DNA of 64,000 nucleotides, from NCBI GenBank assembly GCA_963793295.1, contig CAWBZX010000026.1, forward strand, positions 1 through 64,000. The letters are read 5' to 3'. The first letter of the stretch is position 1, and each line of letters starts with the position of its first letter. A program made the position numbers and the translations under genes. Shown one piece after another: positions 1-7,772 of the stretch. The notes under the pieces are model-generated. The model was not told the origin of the DNA, did no database searches, and saw nothing but the letters and a program-made list of their open reading frames with translations. This DNA is from JAHDHW01 sp963793295 (lineage in GTDB: Bacteria > Bacteroidota > Bacteroidia > Chitinophagales > Saprospiraceae).

Positions 1-42
1 TCGGCAATTTGCTGGCACGTCAGGTATAGCGTAGCGTTAGCA
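1..42 (+). repeat. attC site, right part only (window edge)
   Basis: The first 35 bases match the right arm of the complete sites (tttgctggcac, then tatagc). R' is GTTAGCA at 36-42. The bases from 36 onward, GTTAGCACCA, pair exactly with TGGTGCTAAC at 742-751, so this R' belongs to the cassette carrying the toxin-antitoxin pair. Confidence 0.85.
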
Positions 43-177
43 CCAATGAAGAGAAAATTTGATTGTGGGCAAGAACTTAAATTTGAGATACATTGTTAAA
101 TTGAAAAAAATAACTGATCTTGAATGAAATCATTTCAGATTGAAGGTTTAAGTAGAATTTAAAGAAATTTTTAAGAT

Positions 178-423
178 ATGACTTATCATATAAATGTCAG
201 TAAAACAAACATTAAAGAGTTCCTTCAAATCATTCGTTCTTTACGAAGTTTAGGTGTTATTGAATCTTATAAGTCAACAAAAGATTTGATTATAGAAGGT
301 GAACCAATAGATGAAGAAACTCTTTTAAATATTCTAAGTAATTCAAAAAATGAGGTTAAAGACGGCAATTCCTTAACAATGGATGAAGTTAAGAAGCAAA
401 TTCAAAGCTGGAAGAGCCGATGA
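178..423 (+). CDS. Antitoxin of a RelE/ParE-type toxin-antitoxin pair (cassette 1)
   Basis: An 81-residue protein without signal peptide or membrane segment. The N-terminal half is predicted helical with basic residues; the C-terminal part is acidic then Lys/Gln rich (ends KKQIQSWKSR), as in small antitoxins that wrap a toxin with their tail. I infer the antitoxin role mainly from position: its TGA stop overlaps the ATG of a clear ParE/RelE-like toxin (ATGA), the usual antitoxin-first arrangement that couples translation. It is the first ORF of cassette 1, which has about 135 bases of leader after R'. TA pairs are known as stabilisers of large cassette arrays because losing the cassette exposes the cell to the toxin. 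The antitoxin subfamily is not recognised. Confidence 0.7.
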   Translation: MTYHINVSKTNIKEFLQIIRSLRSLGVIESYKSTKDLIIEGEPIDEETLLNILSNSKNEVKDGNSLTMDEVKKQIQSWKSR

Positions 424-725
424 TTGTAAATTGGTCTTTTTCAGCTTTAGAAATGTTGGCTGAACTGCACGAATATATTAGTGAAGAAAGTGAAAAGTCA
501 GCTGATAAATACATTGATGGAATCTATGAATCTGTAAAGAAATTAGAAGAACATCCTGAATCTTGCGCGCCTTGTAGGAATGAAAAATTAAGAGAAGAAG
601 GATATAGGTGTTGTAAATTTAAAAGCCATATCATCATTTACGAATTCAAAAATAAAGTAGTAAACATTCTTGCAATAATCCATTCAAAGAGAAATCCTTC
701 AAGCTTGAAAGATATCTTAAAATAA
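420..725 (+). CDS. RelE/ParE superfamily toxin (cassette 1)
   Basis: A 101-residue protein with the ParE/RelE layout: a start strand (MIVNWSFSAL), two helices (LAELHEYISEES and a YIDGIYESVKKLEEHPES stretch), then strands ending in HIIIYEFKNKVVNILAIIHSKRNP, the typical antiparallel sheet with a late His/Arg-containing motif. Members either cleave ribosome-bound mRNA (RelE) or poison gyrase (ParE); the sequence does not decide which, though the long helical hairpin and the IIHSKRNP ending look more ParE-like. The start overlaps the antitoxin stop by four bases. The stop is 20 bases before R'' of the next attC, so the pair fills the cassette. Confidence 0.82.
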   Translation: MIVNWSFSALEMLAELHEYISEESEKSADKYIDGIYESVKKLEEHPESCAPCRNEKLREEGYRCCKFKSHIIIYEFKNKVVNILAIIHSKRNPSSLKDILK

Positions 726-744
726 TGTCGAAAAAGAACACTGG

Positions 745-827
745 TGCTAACACAGGCTATTCGTTCATCCCAGCGTCGCTTATCTCAAGCCATTTTTGCT
801 GGCACGTCGTATAGCCAATCGTTGTGG
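745..827 (+). repeat. attC site, short variant (83 bp)
   Basis: R'' TGCTAAC (745-751) and R' GTTGTGG (821-827). Outer arms GGCTATTCG and CGTATAGCC pair, as do CCAGC and GCTGG, but the central 30-odd bases of the full sites are replaced by a shorter stretch (gtcgcttatctcaagccatt). It closes cassette 1 with a perfect 10-base match to position 36. Confidence 0.85.
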
Positions 828-843
828 CGCATTGAAAATAAAA

Positions 844-1207
844 ATGGATCATAAGAACTATATAAATCGCCTAATAAAAAACATGAACTTTGTTTCATTT
901 TTGAAGATGAAATTAGATTTGGCCATCTTTTTACAAAATTCAATTGAATAATAAAATCATTAAGAATACGAATATTTGGATTGGAATTTCCTGGCATCCA
1001 GAATCAAAATGTTCAGCTCTACCGAGATGGCTGACAATCAGAGTTACTCGGAAGGACCAATCACTTCTTTGACAATTGTCAGACTTAGAAATTTTAATGT
1101 TTGCAAGAATTTCAAAAGCCGAGAAGGGATTTATCAATCCATTAAAGTTTGAAAGTGACTTGATAATATTTGAAAAGGATTATCGGGCAAGAACAGTTAG
1201 AATTTGA
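844..1207 (+). pseudogene. Disrupted cassette ORF, unknown product (cassette 2)
   Basis: No intact ORF fills this 534-bp cassette. From the ATG at 844 a frame runs 33 codons to a stop near 945. A second frame resumes about 975 with protein-like sequence (WIGISWHPESKC, later SKAEKGFINPLKFES and DLIIFEKDYRARTVRI), interrupted by one TGA, and ends at 1205-1207. At least one frameshift plus one nonsense change are needed to join them. I do not recognise the protein. The cassette termini have also drifted: R' GTTGTGG against R'' GCACAAC match at 6 of 7 positions only. Confidence 0.55.
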
Positions 1208-1251
1208 AATTAAATTAACCGAAATTAAAAATTGGAAAAAATAAAACGACA

Positions 1252-1361
1252 GCACAACAATAGCTATTCGTCCATGCCAGCGAGGCTGGCCCACGGCAAA
1301 TTCACTGCAAGCCAACGCACTTGGCGAATTTGCTGGCACAGCGTATAGCCGACCGTTATGC
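1252..1361 (+). repeat. attC site
   Basis: A 110-bp site with R'' GCACAAC (1252-1258) and R' GTTATGC (1355-1361). It has the full array consensus: outer arms GCTATTCG/GCGTATAGC, second arms GCCAGC/GCTGGC, inner arms AAATTC/GAATTT. Confidence 0.9.
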
Positions 1362-1377
1362 CAATTAAAAAAAAACA

Positions 1378-1966
1378 TGAACTTAGAAATAGTTATATAT
1401 GCTTGAAAACTATTTTCAGTTTTTTCTGTCTGAATTAGTTTTGATCATTACAAAAGTTCAAAAAGAAGGAATCCAAGAGAAAGCAGTGATAGAAAATCAT
1501 TAGTCTTTCTTTGGAATTTCTATATCTCTGAAGTGTTCCTAACTATTGGTTATTTTTAAAGCAAATCATCAAATTTGGAATATATTAAATCAATCCATAG
1601 CGTTATTGGGATTAAGTGTTTTTTTGATTGGAATTATTATCCGTTGGATTTCAATCATTCAATTAAATAAAGAGTTTACCGTCGAATGTAGCAATAAATA
1701 AAAACCACAAATTAAAGACAGATGGAGTTTATAAAAATATTAGACATCCGAGTTATTTAGGATTAACATTAATTTGTTTTGGCCTTGCAATAGCAATTGA
1801 ATAGTCTTAATTTCATTGATTTGACGGAGAACTATTTCCGGTTTTCTTTGCAGTACACTGATCGACCATTAAAATTGAAGATCAAAATATTCTAGTTACA
1901 GAATTTGGTAAATCTTATAAAGATTACATGGAAAACTCATATAAGATGATTCCAAAACTATATTAA
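1378..1966 (+). pseudogene. Isoprenylcysteine carboxyl methyltransferase-like protein, frameshifted (cassette 3)
   Basis: Pieces in different frames together resemble a small ICMT/PEMT-family membrane methyltransferase: a hydrophobic segment LGLSVFLIGIIIRW (near 1607), the family motif region GVYKNIRHPSYLGL (near 1725) followed by TLICFGLAIAIE, and a C-terminal motif EFGKSYKDYM then KMIPKLY (ending 1966). These proteins methylate membrane-bound substrates with S-adenosylmethionine through a C-terminal RHPxY...E...Y motif, still visible here. At least three frame changes and several stops separate the pieces, so the gene is dead unless the sequence is wrong. Its cassette ends (GTTATGC and ACACAAC) match at only 5 of 7 bases, in keeping with an old, decaying cassette. 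Confidence 0.68.
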
Positions 1967-1983
1967 TAAAATTGATAAACTAC

Positions 1984-2093
1984 ACACAACAATAGCTATT
2001 CGTCCATGCCAGCGAGGCTTGCCCACGGCAAATTCGCTGCAAGCCAACGCACTCGGCGAATTTGCTGGCACAGCGTATAGCCGATCGTTGGGC
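1984..2093 (+). repeat. attC site
   Basis: A 110-bp site, R'' ACACAAC (1984-1990), R' GTTGGGC (2087-2093), with all three arm pairs of the array consensus. The R' pairs over nine bases with ACGCCCAAC at 2893-2901. Confidence 0.9.
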
Positions 2094-2121
2094 GTCATGA
2101 AAGAAAAATTTAAGGAACAAA

Positions 2122-2883
2122 ATGATTTTGAAAACACCAAAAATATCAAATGAAATTAGGAAATACTTAAATTCTGAAAGTTATCGAGATAGGCCACTAA
2201 AAAAGAATTACCCGATTTTTGAAGAGTGTTTCATTTTATTGCACCCATTTCTAAAAATTAAGAATGGAAGTGAAAATTCAATAAAGTTTGAAACTGGAAA
2301 ATGGCCAAACAAAAACCAAATCAATGAGCATTGTGAAAAGTTGAGTTGGGCAAAATTTCTCGAATTAAGTAAAATCAAAGATTATAAAAGCTTGGATAGA
2401 GCTTTAGCTTTCTATCATCGAGCTTACAGAATTGGCGAAAAAAACGAATACCTTAAATTACGAAGAACAATTGAAAAGGATAGAGTTGACATAATTCCAC
2501 CACAAGTTGATGAATTGCCTGAAATTCTTGAAAATGATATACTAAAATTTATAAAACAGCTAGGTTACACACAACTTTACTTTTATTCTGACATTGATGA
2601 GAGAAATAAATTAGAATCAATTGACAAGCAAATTGAGAATCCCGAAAGACTTCGAAGCCACATAAGAATTGAAACACCAGATGAAAGAATATTAATAGCT
2701 CAAGATTTTGACCAAAGATTTAGTTATATATTTGGAGAAAAGGAATTTATTATAAACATAGTTAAGAGCTTAGATTTAGAAGGATTTTATTGTGATGACG
2801 ATACATCTGAATCATGGAGTTTTGAAACTATTGCAGAAAATGAAAAAATGAATTGGGATGAAGATATGAATACAGAAATTTAA
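2122..2883 (+). CDS. Hypothetical soluble protein (cassette 4)
   Basis: An intact 253-residue ORF, the only gene of its cassette. There is no signal peptide or membrane helix. The sequence is charged and mixed alpha/beta, with an aromatic-rich N-terminal part (FEECFILLHPFLKIKNG), a helical middle (FLELSKIKDYKSLDRAL) and an acidic tail (DDDTSESWSFETIAENEK). The first part vaguely recalls uncharacterised Firmicute proteins of the DUF2711 type, but I cannot confirm this. The start ATG lies 35 bases after R', and the stop lies 12 bases before R''. Its function is unknown, as usual for cassette genes. Confidence 0.75.
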   Translation: MILKTPKISNEIRKYLNSESYRDRPLKKNYPIFEECFILLHPFLKIKNGSENSIKFETGKWPNKNQINEHCEKLSWAKFLELSKIKDYKSLDRALAFYHRAYRIGEKNEYLKLRRTIEKDRVDIIPPQVDELPEILENDILKFIKQLGYTQLYFYSDIDERNKLESIDKQIENPERLRSHIRIETPDERILIAQDFDQRFSYIFGEKEFIINIVKSLDLEGFYCDDDTSESWSFETIAENEKMNWDEDMNTEI

Positions 2884-2894
2884 AAAACACGAAC

Positions 2895-3004
2895 GCCCAA
2901 CAATGGCTATTCGTCCATGCCAGCGTAGCTTGCCCACGGCAAATTCACTGCAAGCCAACGCACTTTGCGAATTTGCTGGCACGTCGCATAGCCTCTCGTT
3001 GGTT
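2895..3004 (+). repeat. attC site
   Basis: A 110-bp site, R'' GCCCAAC (2895-2901), R' GTTGGTT (2998-3004). Full consensus with a few substitutions in the inner stem (ttcactgc, ctttgcga). Confidence 0.9.
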
Positions 3005-3127
3005 GGCAATAGAAAAGGAGCAAGAAAATAAATTCCAAAAGCAAGTCATTGACTGATAATTTTAAATACTTCAATTTGGTAATTTAGAGCTCTTCTGTAC
3101 ATTTTCAGAACTACGAGTGAAAAAAAA

Positions 3128-3433
3128 GTGCATAAAATGGAATTTCAAAAAAGTAAGATATGGATGATAATTACTTGGAAATACTGGATATCAACTGGTA
3201 TTGCTTGGGGACTACTTATGCTCATAATCAATGGGAATATGATTTACCCAATTGTAACTGGCGAGAGAAGTATTCTAAAGAAAATATTAAATTCGAATCC
3301 AATTTGGTTAATTGGAGGCCTTGTCTTTAGGATCAATTATGAAATTATACATGAATGGGCAACGAGACAAAACCATAAGGCACTGAAGACAATGACAAAA
3401 GAATTCGTACTAGAATTTATTAGAATATGTTAG
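3128..3433 (+). CDS. Hypothetical small membrane protein (cassette 5)
   Basis: A 101-residue ORF with a GTG start; an internal ATG three codons on is an equal candidate. Two hydrophobic segments (about residues 20-42, WISTGIAWGLLMLIINGNMI, and 58-70, NPIWLIGGLVFRI) predict two transmembrane helices with a basic linker between them. A charged, His-containing tail follows. I recognise no family. It is the sole gene of its cassette. The cassette ends have drifted slightly (GTTGGTTGGC against GCAACCGAC). Confidence 0.6.
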   Translation: MHKMEFQKSKIWMIITWKYWISTGIAWGLLMLIINGNMIYPIVTGERSILKKILNSNPIWLIGGLVFRINYEIIHEWATRQNHKALKTMTKEFVLEFIRIC

Positions 3434-3483
3434 TGTTAAGTCATATCAATTAATTTAAACTTGTAAACTGAATTGAATACTGC

Positions 3484-3597
3484 AACCGACAATAGCTATT
3501 CATCCATACCAGCTAGGCTTGCCCACGGCAAATTCGCTGCAAGCCTACACACTCGGGCGAATTTCCTGGCACAGTCAAGTATAGCCGACCGTTAGCT
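3484..3597 (+). repeat. attC site
   Basis: A 114-bp site, R'' AACCGAC (3484-3490, A-to-G change at the otherwise invariant AAC), R' GTTAGCT (3591-3597). The arms are conserved but with more substitutions than the others (tacc for tgcc, tttcctggc). R' pairs over ten bases with GTCAGCTAAC at 4359-4368. Confidence 0.88.
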
Positions 3598-3706
3598 GAC
3601 ATTAAAAAAATGTTATGGGGAGTTACTTAATGGAAAAAAATCGTTATACTCTTAATTGAATATTCAGCCATTCAGCATTTTTTTATATCATCCTTCAATA
3701 AAATGA

Positions 3707-4325
3707 TTATGAAAATTACAGTTCTTCACCTTGTATCCTTTTTATTGCTTTATTGAATTTTTTCATTTAAACCGAGCGATAACTACGAGTGACCGAGTCT
3801 AGTCACCAAAATAGTTTAGTGGATTGGTGATAATGTAATTCCAATAACGATATCTAAAAATGGATTTATTGAGATCCAACAAGCTTCCAACCGAGCGGAA
3901 ATACTTTTGCCTTATTTGAAGATACCATTATAATTTTCTGATGAATACATAGGTTATTATAACAAATGGGAAATGAGAACTCAAAAAGGTACAACTAAAC
4001 AGACTGTGTATTCAAGTGGTGCCTTGAGTTGAAATATGGAGTCGTTTTTAAATAATCCAGCACCGATTTCCTTAGTCACAGACTCTGATATTCAATTCGT
4101 TCCAACAAAATTTTTAGCTACAATTATAAAGAAATCAGGCGAGTCATTTCAAAAGGATATGATCTTGCACACGCAAGTATTAAAACGGACGATAAAATAG
4201 CGAAAAAACGTGAGTTTATAGCTACAGAATTAAAATGGATTTTTGACAACTCCCAGAGTGGAGATAAAGTATTGATTTGGAAAATTAGGTTCGAACACGA
4301 AAAGAAAAGATATGATTTTAAGTAA
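3707..4325 (+). pseudogene. Disrupted secreted-protein gene, unknown family (cassette 6)
   Basis: From the ATG at 3707 one frame reads a signal-peptide-like start (MKITVLHLVSFLLLY) then protein-like sequence (PITISKNGFIEIQQASNRA, GYYNKWEMRTQKGTTKQ, NPAPISLVTDSDIQF) through five in-frame stops, three of them TGA where Trp would fit. Near 4137 the frame shifts and continues as SKGYDLAHASIKTDDKIAKK to the stop at 4323-4325 (tail FEHEKKRYDFK). The reading frame clearly descends from a real gene. The product may have been an envelope protein, but I do not recognise it. Cassette termini are still perfectly complementary (10 bases), so recombination signals outlived the gene. Confidence 0.6.
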
Positions 4326-4361
4326 AATATCTTGATTGGCATTCAGTAAAAAGAAACGGTC

Positions 4362-4472
4362 AGCTAACAATGGCTATTCGTCCATGCCAGCGAGGCTGCC
4401 CACGGCAAATTCGCTGCAAGCCAACGCACTCGGCGAATTTGCTGGCACGTCAAGTATAGCCCATCGTTCTCA
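4362..4472 (+). repeat. attC site
   Basis: A 111-bp site, R'' AGCTAAC (4362-4368), R' GTTCTCA (4466-4472; C in place of the usual purine). R' pairs over ten bases with GACTGAGAAC at 5233-5242, so the unusual C is matched by G in its partner. Confidence 0.9.
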
Positions 4473-4484
4473 GTCATTAAAAAA

Positions 4485-5228
4485 ATGATTAAAAGAAGTG
4501 CAACCAATAGAATTTTGAGTTATGTTCTGGAAAACAAACTTTATCCAATTCTATTTGAGTTGGGGTTTAAATTCCAAAAGTCTAAAATGGCATTCCTCTT
4601 AACAGGAAATGAAGTTGATTTATATTTAAGAGTATTTAAGAATTCGTCAGAAATTTACGTTGATGATTCTGGAAAATTGATTATTCAATCCACCTTAAGG
4701 TCAGAACCTAAACTTACAAAATTTGATAAATGGCATAAAAAAACTTTCAATTGCAAGTCACGTTCATTGACAAATTCTATTTTTAAAACCCTAATATTTC
4801 ACACTGATATCAGTGAATTTGAATTTACCGAAAATAATTTTTACGAACCTACGGCATCTCAAAGATTTAAAGCTTTTGTTTCTCAACAATTGTCTAATAG
4901 AGGAATCAATAGTTTTCCTTTGAATAAATTATCTTTGAATGAATTATATAGCGAAATCAAAGAATCAATAATCCCGATTTATCAGTCAATAGATAATATT
5001 GATGAACTTATTATTCATAATAGAATCCCTTTGAGAGTGAAGGCTAAATTATTGATTTATACTGGAAGAAAAGAAGAAGGCAAAGCAAAGTTTCTTGAAT
5101 TATATGAGAGAATTAGTAACGAAATAGAAATAGAAGAAATGATAACACGAAAGAGGCGATATGAATTGGATTTAAGCAATATAGAAAAACAGTATTTAAT
5201 AATTTTTGATGAATTTATAAAGAAATGA
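4485..5228 (+). CDS. Hypothetical soluble protein (cassette 7)
   Basis: An intact 247-residue ORF, the only gene of its cassette, starting 19 bases after R' and ending eight bases before R''. No signal peptide. The first 100 residues (LYPILFELGFKFQKSKMAF and following, with many aromatic strands) resemble the N-terminal pattern of small uncharacterised DUF4304-like proteins, but this is only an impression. The C-terminal half is helical and highly charged (RKEEGKAKFLELYERIS, EIEIEEMITRKRRYELD). No catalytic motif is seen. Confidence 0.72.
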   Translation: MIKRSATNRILSYVLENKLYPILFELGFKFQKSKMAFLLTGNEVDLYLRVFKNSSEIYVDDSGKLIIQSTLRSEPKLTKFDKWHKKTFNCKSRSLTNSIFKTLIFHTDISEFEFTENNFYEPTASQRFKAFVSQQLSNRGINSFPLNKLSLNELYSEIKESIIPIYQSIDNIDELIIHNRIPLRVKAKLLIYTGRKEEGKAKFLELYERISNEIEIEEMITRKRRYELDLSNIEKQYLIIFDEFIKK

Positions 5229-5235
5229 AAACGAC

Positions 5236-5345
5236 TGAGAACAATAGCTATTCGTCCATGCCAGCGAGGCTTGCCCACGGCAAATTCACTGCAAGACAGC
5301 GCTCACTGCAAATTTGCTGGCACAGCGTATAGCCAACCGTTAGGT
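5236..5345 (+). repeat. attC site
   Basis: A 110-bp site, R'' TGAGAAC (5236-5242), R' GTTAGGT (5339-5345). The central region carries substitutions (gcaagacagcgctcactgca) that weaken the inner stem; outer arms are intact. Confidence 0.9.
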
Positions 5346-5417
5346 GTCATAGAAAATAAATATCAGATTCAATGAAAAAATCAATTGTGAATTAAATTAA
5401 ATCCTGTTTTTTATCAA

Positions 5418-5711
5418 ATGCAATATTTAATAGGAATTACATTGTTAATTTTAGTTGTGGGAATTTATTTTTACGATCAAAAAATAATTAGACAGGTAAA
5501 TTTGATAGCCAATAAATTTCGAATTGAAGCTCAATTTTTAAAGTTTTCAAACAGAACGGTAAATTTTAAATACTACAGAGAAATCCATGACGAAAAAAAT
5601 CAGAACTCAGAATTAATTCAAGCCATTGAATTACTACTAAATTTTAGAAAACGACAAAAAATTATAATGTTTACAATTGGTTTGATAATTTTATTGAGTC
5701 TAATTTTCTAA
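5418..5711 (+). CDS. Hypothetical small membrane protein (cassette 8)
   Basis: A 97-residue ORF with a transmembrane helix at each end: residues 3-20 (YLIGITLLILVVGIYFY) and 79-96 (IIMFTIGLIILLSLIF). About 55 charged residues lie between, probably a cytoplasmic loop given the Arg/Lys-rich sequence next to both helices. It is the sole gene of its cassette. The start lies 73 bases after R', with a purine-poor upstream region, so translation may be weak. No known family is recognised. Confidence 0.65.
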   Translation: MQYLIGITLLILVVGIYFYDQKIIRQVNLIANKFRIEAQFLKFSNRTVNFKYYREIHDEKNQNSELIQAIELLLNFRKRQKIIMFTIGLIILLSLIF

Positions 5712-5727
5712 ACCAAAAAAATACGAC

Positions 5728-5837
5728 ACCTAACACAGGCTATTCGTCCATGCCAGCGTTCCTGACCCACGGCAAATTCGCTGCAAGCCAACGCACTCGG
5801 CGAATTTGCTGGCACATCGCATAGCCAATCGTTAGTC
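5728..5837 (+). repeat. attC site
   Basis: A 110-bp site, R'' ACCTAAC (5728-5734), R' GTTAGTC (5831-5837). Full consensus arms. R' pairs over ten bases with TGCGACTAAC at 6768-6777. Confidence 0.9.
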
Positions 5838-5848
5838 GCAATTGAAAA

Positions 5849-6763
5849 ATGAAATTAACACAAGTCATACTATTTTTACTCTTCAGCCAAATTGGAAATA
5901 GTCAATTTGTCGAATGTAAATATTCATGGGCCAAAAGCTATGAAGTAACTGCAAAAAGTGGATTGAAATTGAGGAATGGACAAAATACAGAAAGTGAAGT
6001 AATTGGATTAATTCCATACAAATCTGAAATAAAGCTTTGCTATGAATCCACCAAAAGTGAAGTAATTGAAGGCATTAAAGGAAAATGGGTAAAAGCATTC
6101 TGGCAAGACAAAGAAGGTTTTGTTTTTGATGGTTTTACTAAAGAAATAATCGAATCACCTCCTTTTGAAGTTTTTAGTACCGAAAGAGATTTAGTAAACA
6201 AATGGAAGAATTCTGGAATTCCAAACAATGAAAATTATGTTGGACTTTACGCTCTGAAGAATTCAAATTCGTTTGAATTAAGAAAGGTGAATTTGCGTCC
6301 TGATGAAATTCCAATTTGGGTTTTCAAGGGTTTAAATATTATAGAAACGAAAAAAATCCGTGGCAATATAGTAAACCGGATGTTGTTCATTGGAGATAAA
6401 CAAGGAATTGATTATGGTGTTATTTACGGAGATGGCGAAGCAATAAAAGGTGATTCCACATTTCGAGGCGTTTTCAAAGAAATTAATCCATATGAATTAA
6501 GAATTCAAACGCAAATAAAGGAAGAAATCATCGATCAGCTTTTAGTGAAAATGAGATGCTTTGGAGGAATGGCAGAACAATATGGATATGAGGCAAAAGC
6601 AGTTGTTAATTTCATAGGAGATTTGGATGGTGATAATAAAGATGATATTTTAATTACATACCAGACAACTTATAAAGGTTGGTATTACGGATTATTTTCA
6701 ACTAAATTTGCGACTGGAAATAAAATATTCGCGGAATTTAAAATTGGCCAAGGAAGTGAATAA
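5849..6763 (+). CDS. Secreted protein with bacterial SH3 domain (cassette 9)
   Basis: A 304-residue protein with a signal peptide (MKLTQVILFLLFSQIGNSQ). Residues about 30-95 form a bacterial SH3 (SH3b) domain: VTAKSGLKLRNGQNTESEVI, then IPYKSEIKL, later GKWVKAFWQDKEGFVFDGF, the usual order of short strands. Such domains bind cell-wall peptides or other ligands. The C-terminal half has no recognised domain but ends with GDLDGDNKDDILITY, an FG-GAP/EF-hand-like calcium loop. It lacks a T9SS sorting tail, so export to the periplasm or as a lipid-free envelope protein is likely. It fills the longest cassette and is intact. Confidence 0.75.
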   Translation: MKLTQVILFLLFSQIGNSQFVECKYSWAKSYEVTAKSGLKLRNGQNTESEVIGLIPYKSEIKLCYESTKSEVIEGIKGKWVKAFWQDKEGFVFDGFTKEIIESPPFEVFSTERDLVNKWKNSGIPNNENYVGLYALKNSNSFELRKVNLRPDEIPIWVFKGLNIIETKKIRGNIVNRMLFIGDKQGIDYGVIYGDGEAIKGDSTFRGVFKEINPYELRIQTQIKEEIIDQLLVKMRCFGGMAEQYGYEAKAVVNFIGDLDGDNKDDILITYQTTYKGWYYGLFSTKFATGNKIFAEFKIGQGSE

Positions 6764-6770
6764 AAAATGC

Positions 6771-6879
6771 GACTAACACAGGCTATTCGTCCATGCCAGC
6801 GAGGCTTGCCCACGGCAAATTCGCTGCAAGCCAACGCGCTGGCGAATTTGCTGGCACATCGTATAGCCCGTCGTTATGG
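6771..6879 (+). repeat. attC site
   Basis: A 109-bp site, R'' GACTAAC (6771-6777), R' GTTATGG (6873-6879). One base shorter in the centre than the consensus (acgcgctggcg). R' matches GCACATAAC at 7771-7779 at eight of nine bases. Confidence 0.9.
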
Positions 6880-6908
6880 GCAATTAAAAAACTGACCCAA
6901 TCTCAAAA

Positions 6909-7697
6909 ATGAATGAAATATTAACATCAATTGAATTTTGGAAAATATTTACCATAATGGAAGTTGGTGATATTACTGAAAAAGAGTTTCATCTGCATCT
7001 CAATAAGTTGAGGGAAAATTTCAAATTAGAGAAGAAAAGATCGAATTTGAAATTGATGGAAACAAGGAAATTGCAATTGATAAGATTATTGAGTTTGAAT
7101 TCTATTGTGGCAAGAAAATACTCTTTGATTTTAGATTATCGATTAAATTTTAGTTGTGAACAAGCAGAGAGTAATCATAAACTATATCTTTTAAATAAAT
7201 TCAACAAAGATAAAAAAATGATGGGGTGGTTAGATATAGCTCAATGGCATCCCTTATGTATTGCACCTGAAGAATTCGATTTGCTTTTAAAGTATTGGAA
7301 AATAAAAGATCAGACATGGAAAGGAACCTGTTTCCCAAAATTAATTTTAAAAGGTTACGTAGGCCATCATAACCCTACTCAGGCTGCTAAATTTAGAGAT
7401 GAGATTCTGGAGAAGTTTGTGGAACTAAAGATTGACGGTTTTGAAGATTATAAAGATCGATTATCTAATGTTCATTTTTATGGAAGTGAAAGATATAAAT
7501 GGTTAAAGGTCGACGAATTTGGGTGGGTATACGAAAGTGACGTGTATAATTGTTACTCAATAAGAAACGAGTGTCATTACACAAGTGGAAATGAAAATTT
7601 TCCTTTTCAAGAATGGAATGAAATGATTAAGAGTATCGAGGCAGAATTAAATTTGAGTTGGTTAAACCGTAAGAATGAAATTGCAGATGAAAATTGA
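6909..7697 (+). CDS. Hypothetical protein (cassette 10)
   Basis: An intact 262-residue ORF, sole gene of the last complete cassette. The N-terminal third is helical and Lys-rich (HLHLNKLRENFKLEKKRSN). The middle is aromatic-rich (GWLDIAQWHPLCIAPEEFD), and the last third carries Trp, Tyr and Cys residues (WVYESDVYNCYSIRNECHY) that could form a metal or ligand site. No signal peptide and no family recognised. A Met at residue 18 (MEVGDI) is an alternative start. About 75 bases separate the stop from R''. Confidence 0.7.
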   Translation: MNEILTSIEFWKIFTIMEVGDITEKEFHLHLNKLRENFKLEKKRSNLKLMETRKLQLIRLLSLNSIVARKYSLILDYRLNFSCEQAESNHKLYLLNKFNKDKKMMGWLDIAQWHPLCIAPEEFDLLLKYWKIKDQTWKGTCFPKLILKGYVGHHNPTQAAKFRDEILEKFVELKIDGFEDYKDRLSNVHFYGSERYKWLKVDEFGWVYESDVYNCYSIRNECHYTSGNENFPFQEWNEMIKSIEAELNLSWLNRKNEIADEN

Positions 7698-7772
7698 TTT
7701 AAACCAGTGATGGTCTTGAAATAATGAAAGATTTTGATGGAGAATTACCATTTTAGAGAAAAAGAAAAAAGC

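Noticed and set aside
3707..4137. TGA read as Trp: three in-frame TGA codons in cassette 6 sit where Trp would fit.
   Set aside because: Many intact genes here end in TGA (for example sdhA, the 4485-5228 ORF and the toxin-antitoxin overlap), the same frame also has TAG and TAA, and a frameshift follows. Decay is simpler than recoding.
1142..5278. Several minus-strand ORFs in the cassette array share a peptide like LYAVPANSPSALACSEFAV.
   Set aside because: They are translations of the attC palindrome itself, which explains the identical peptide. They lack starts in common positions and overlap real cassette genes.
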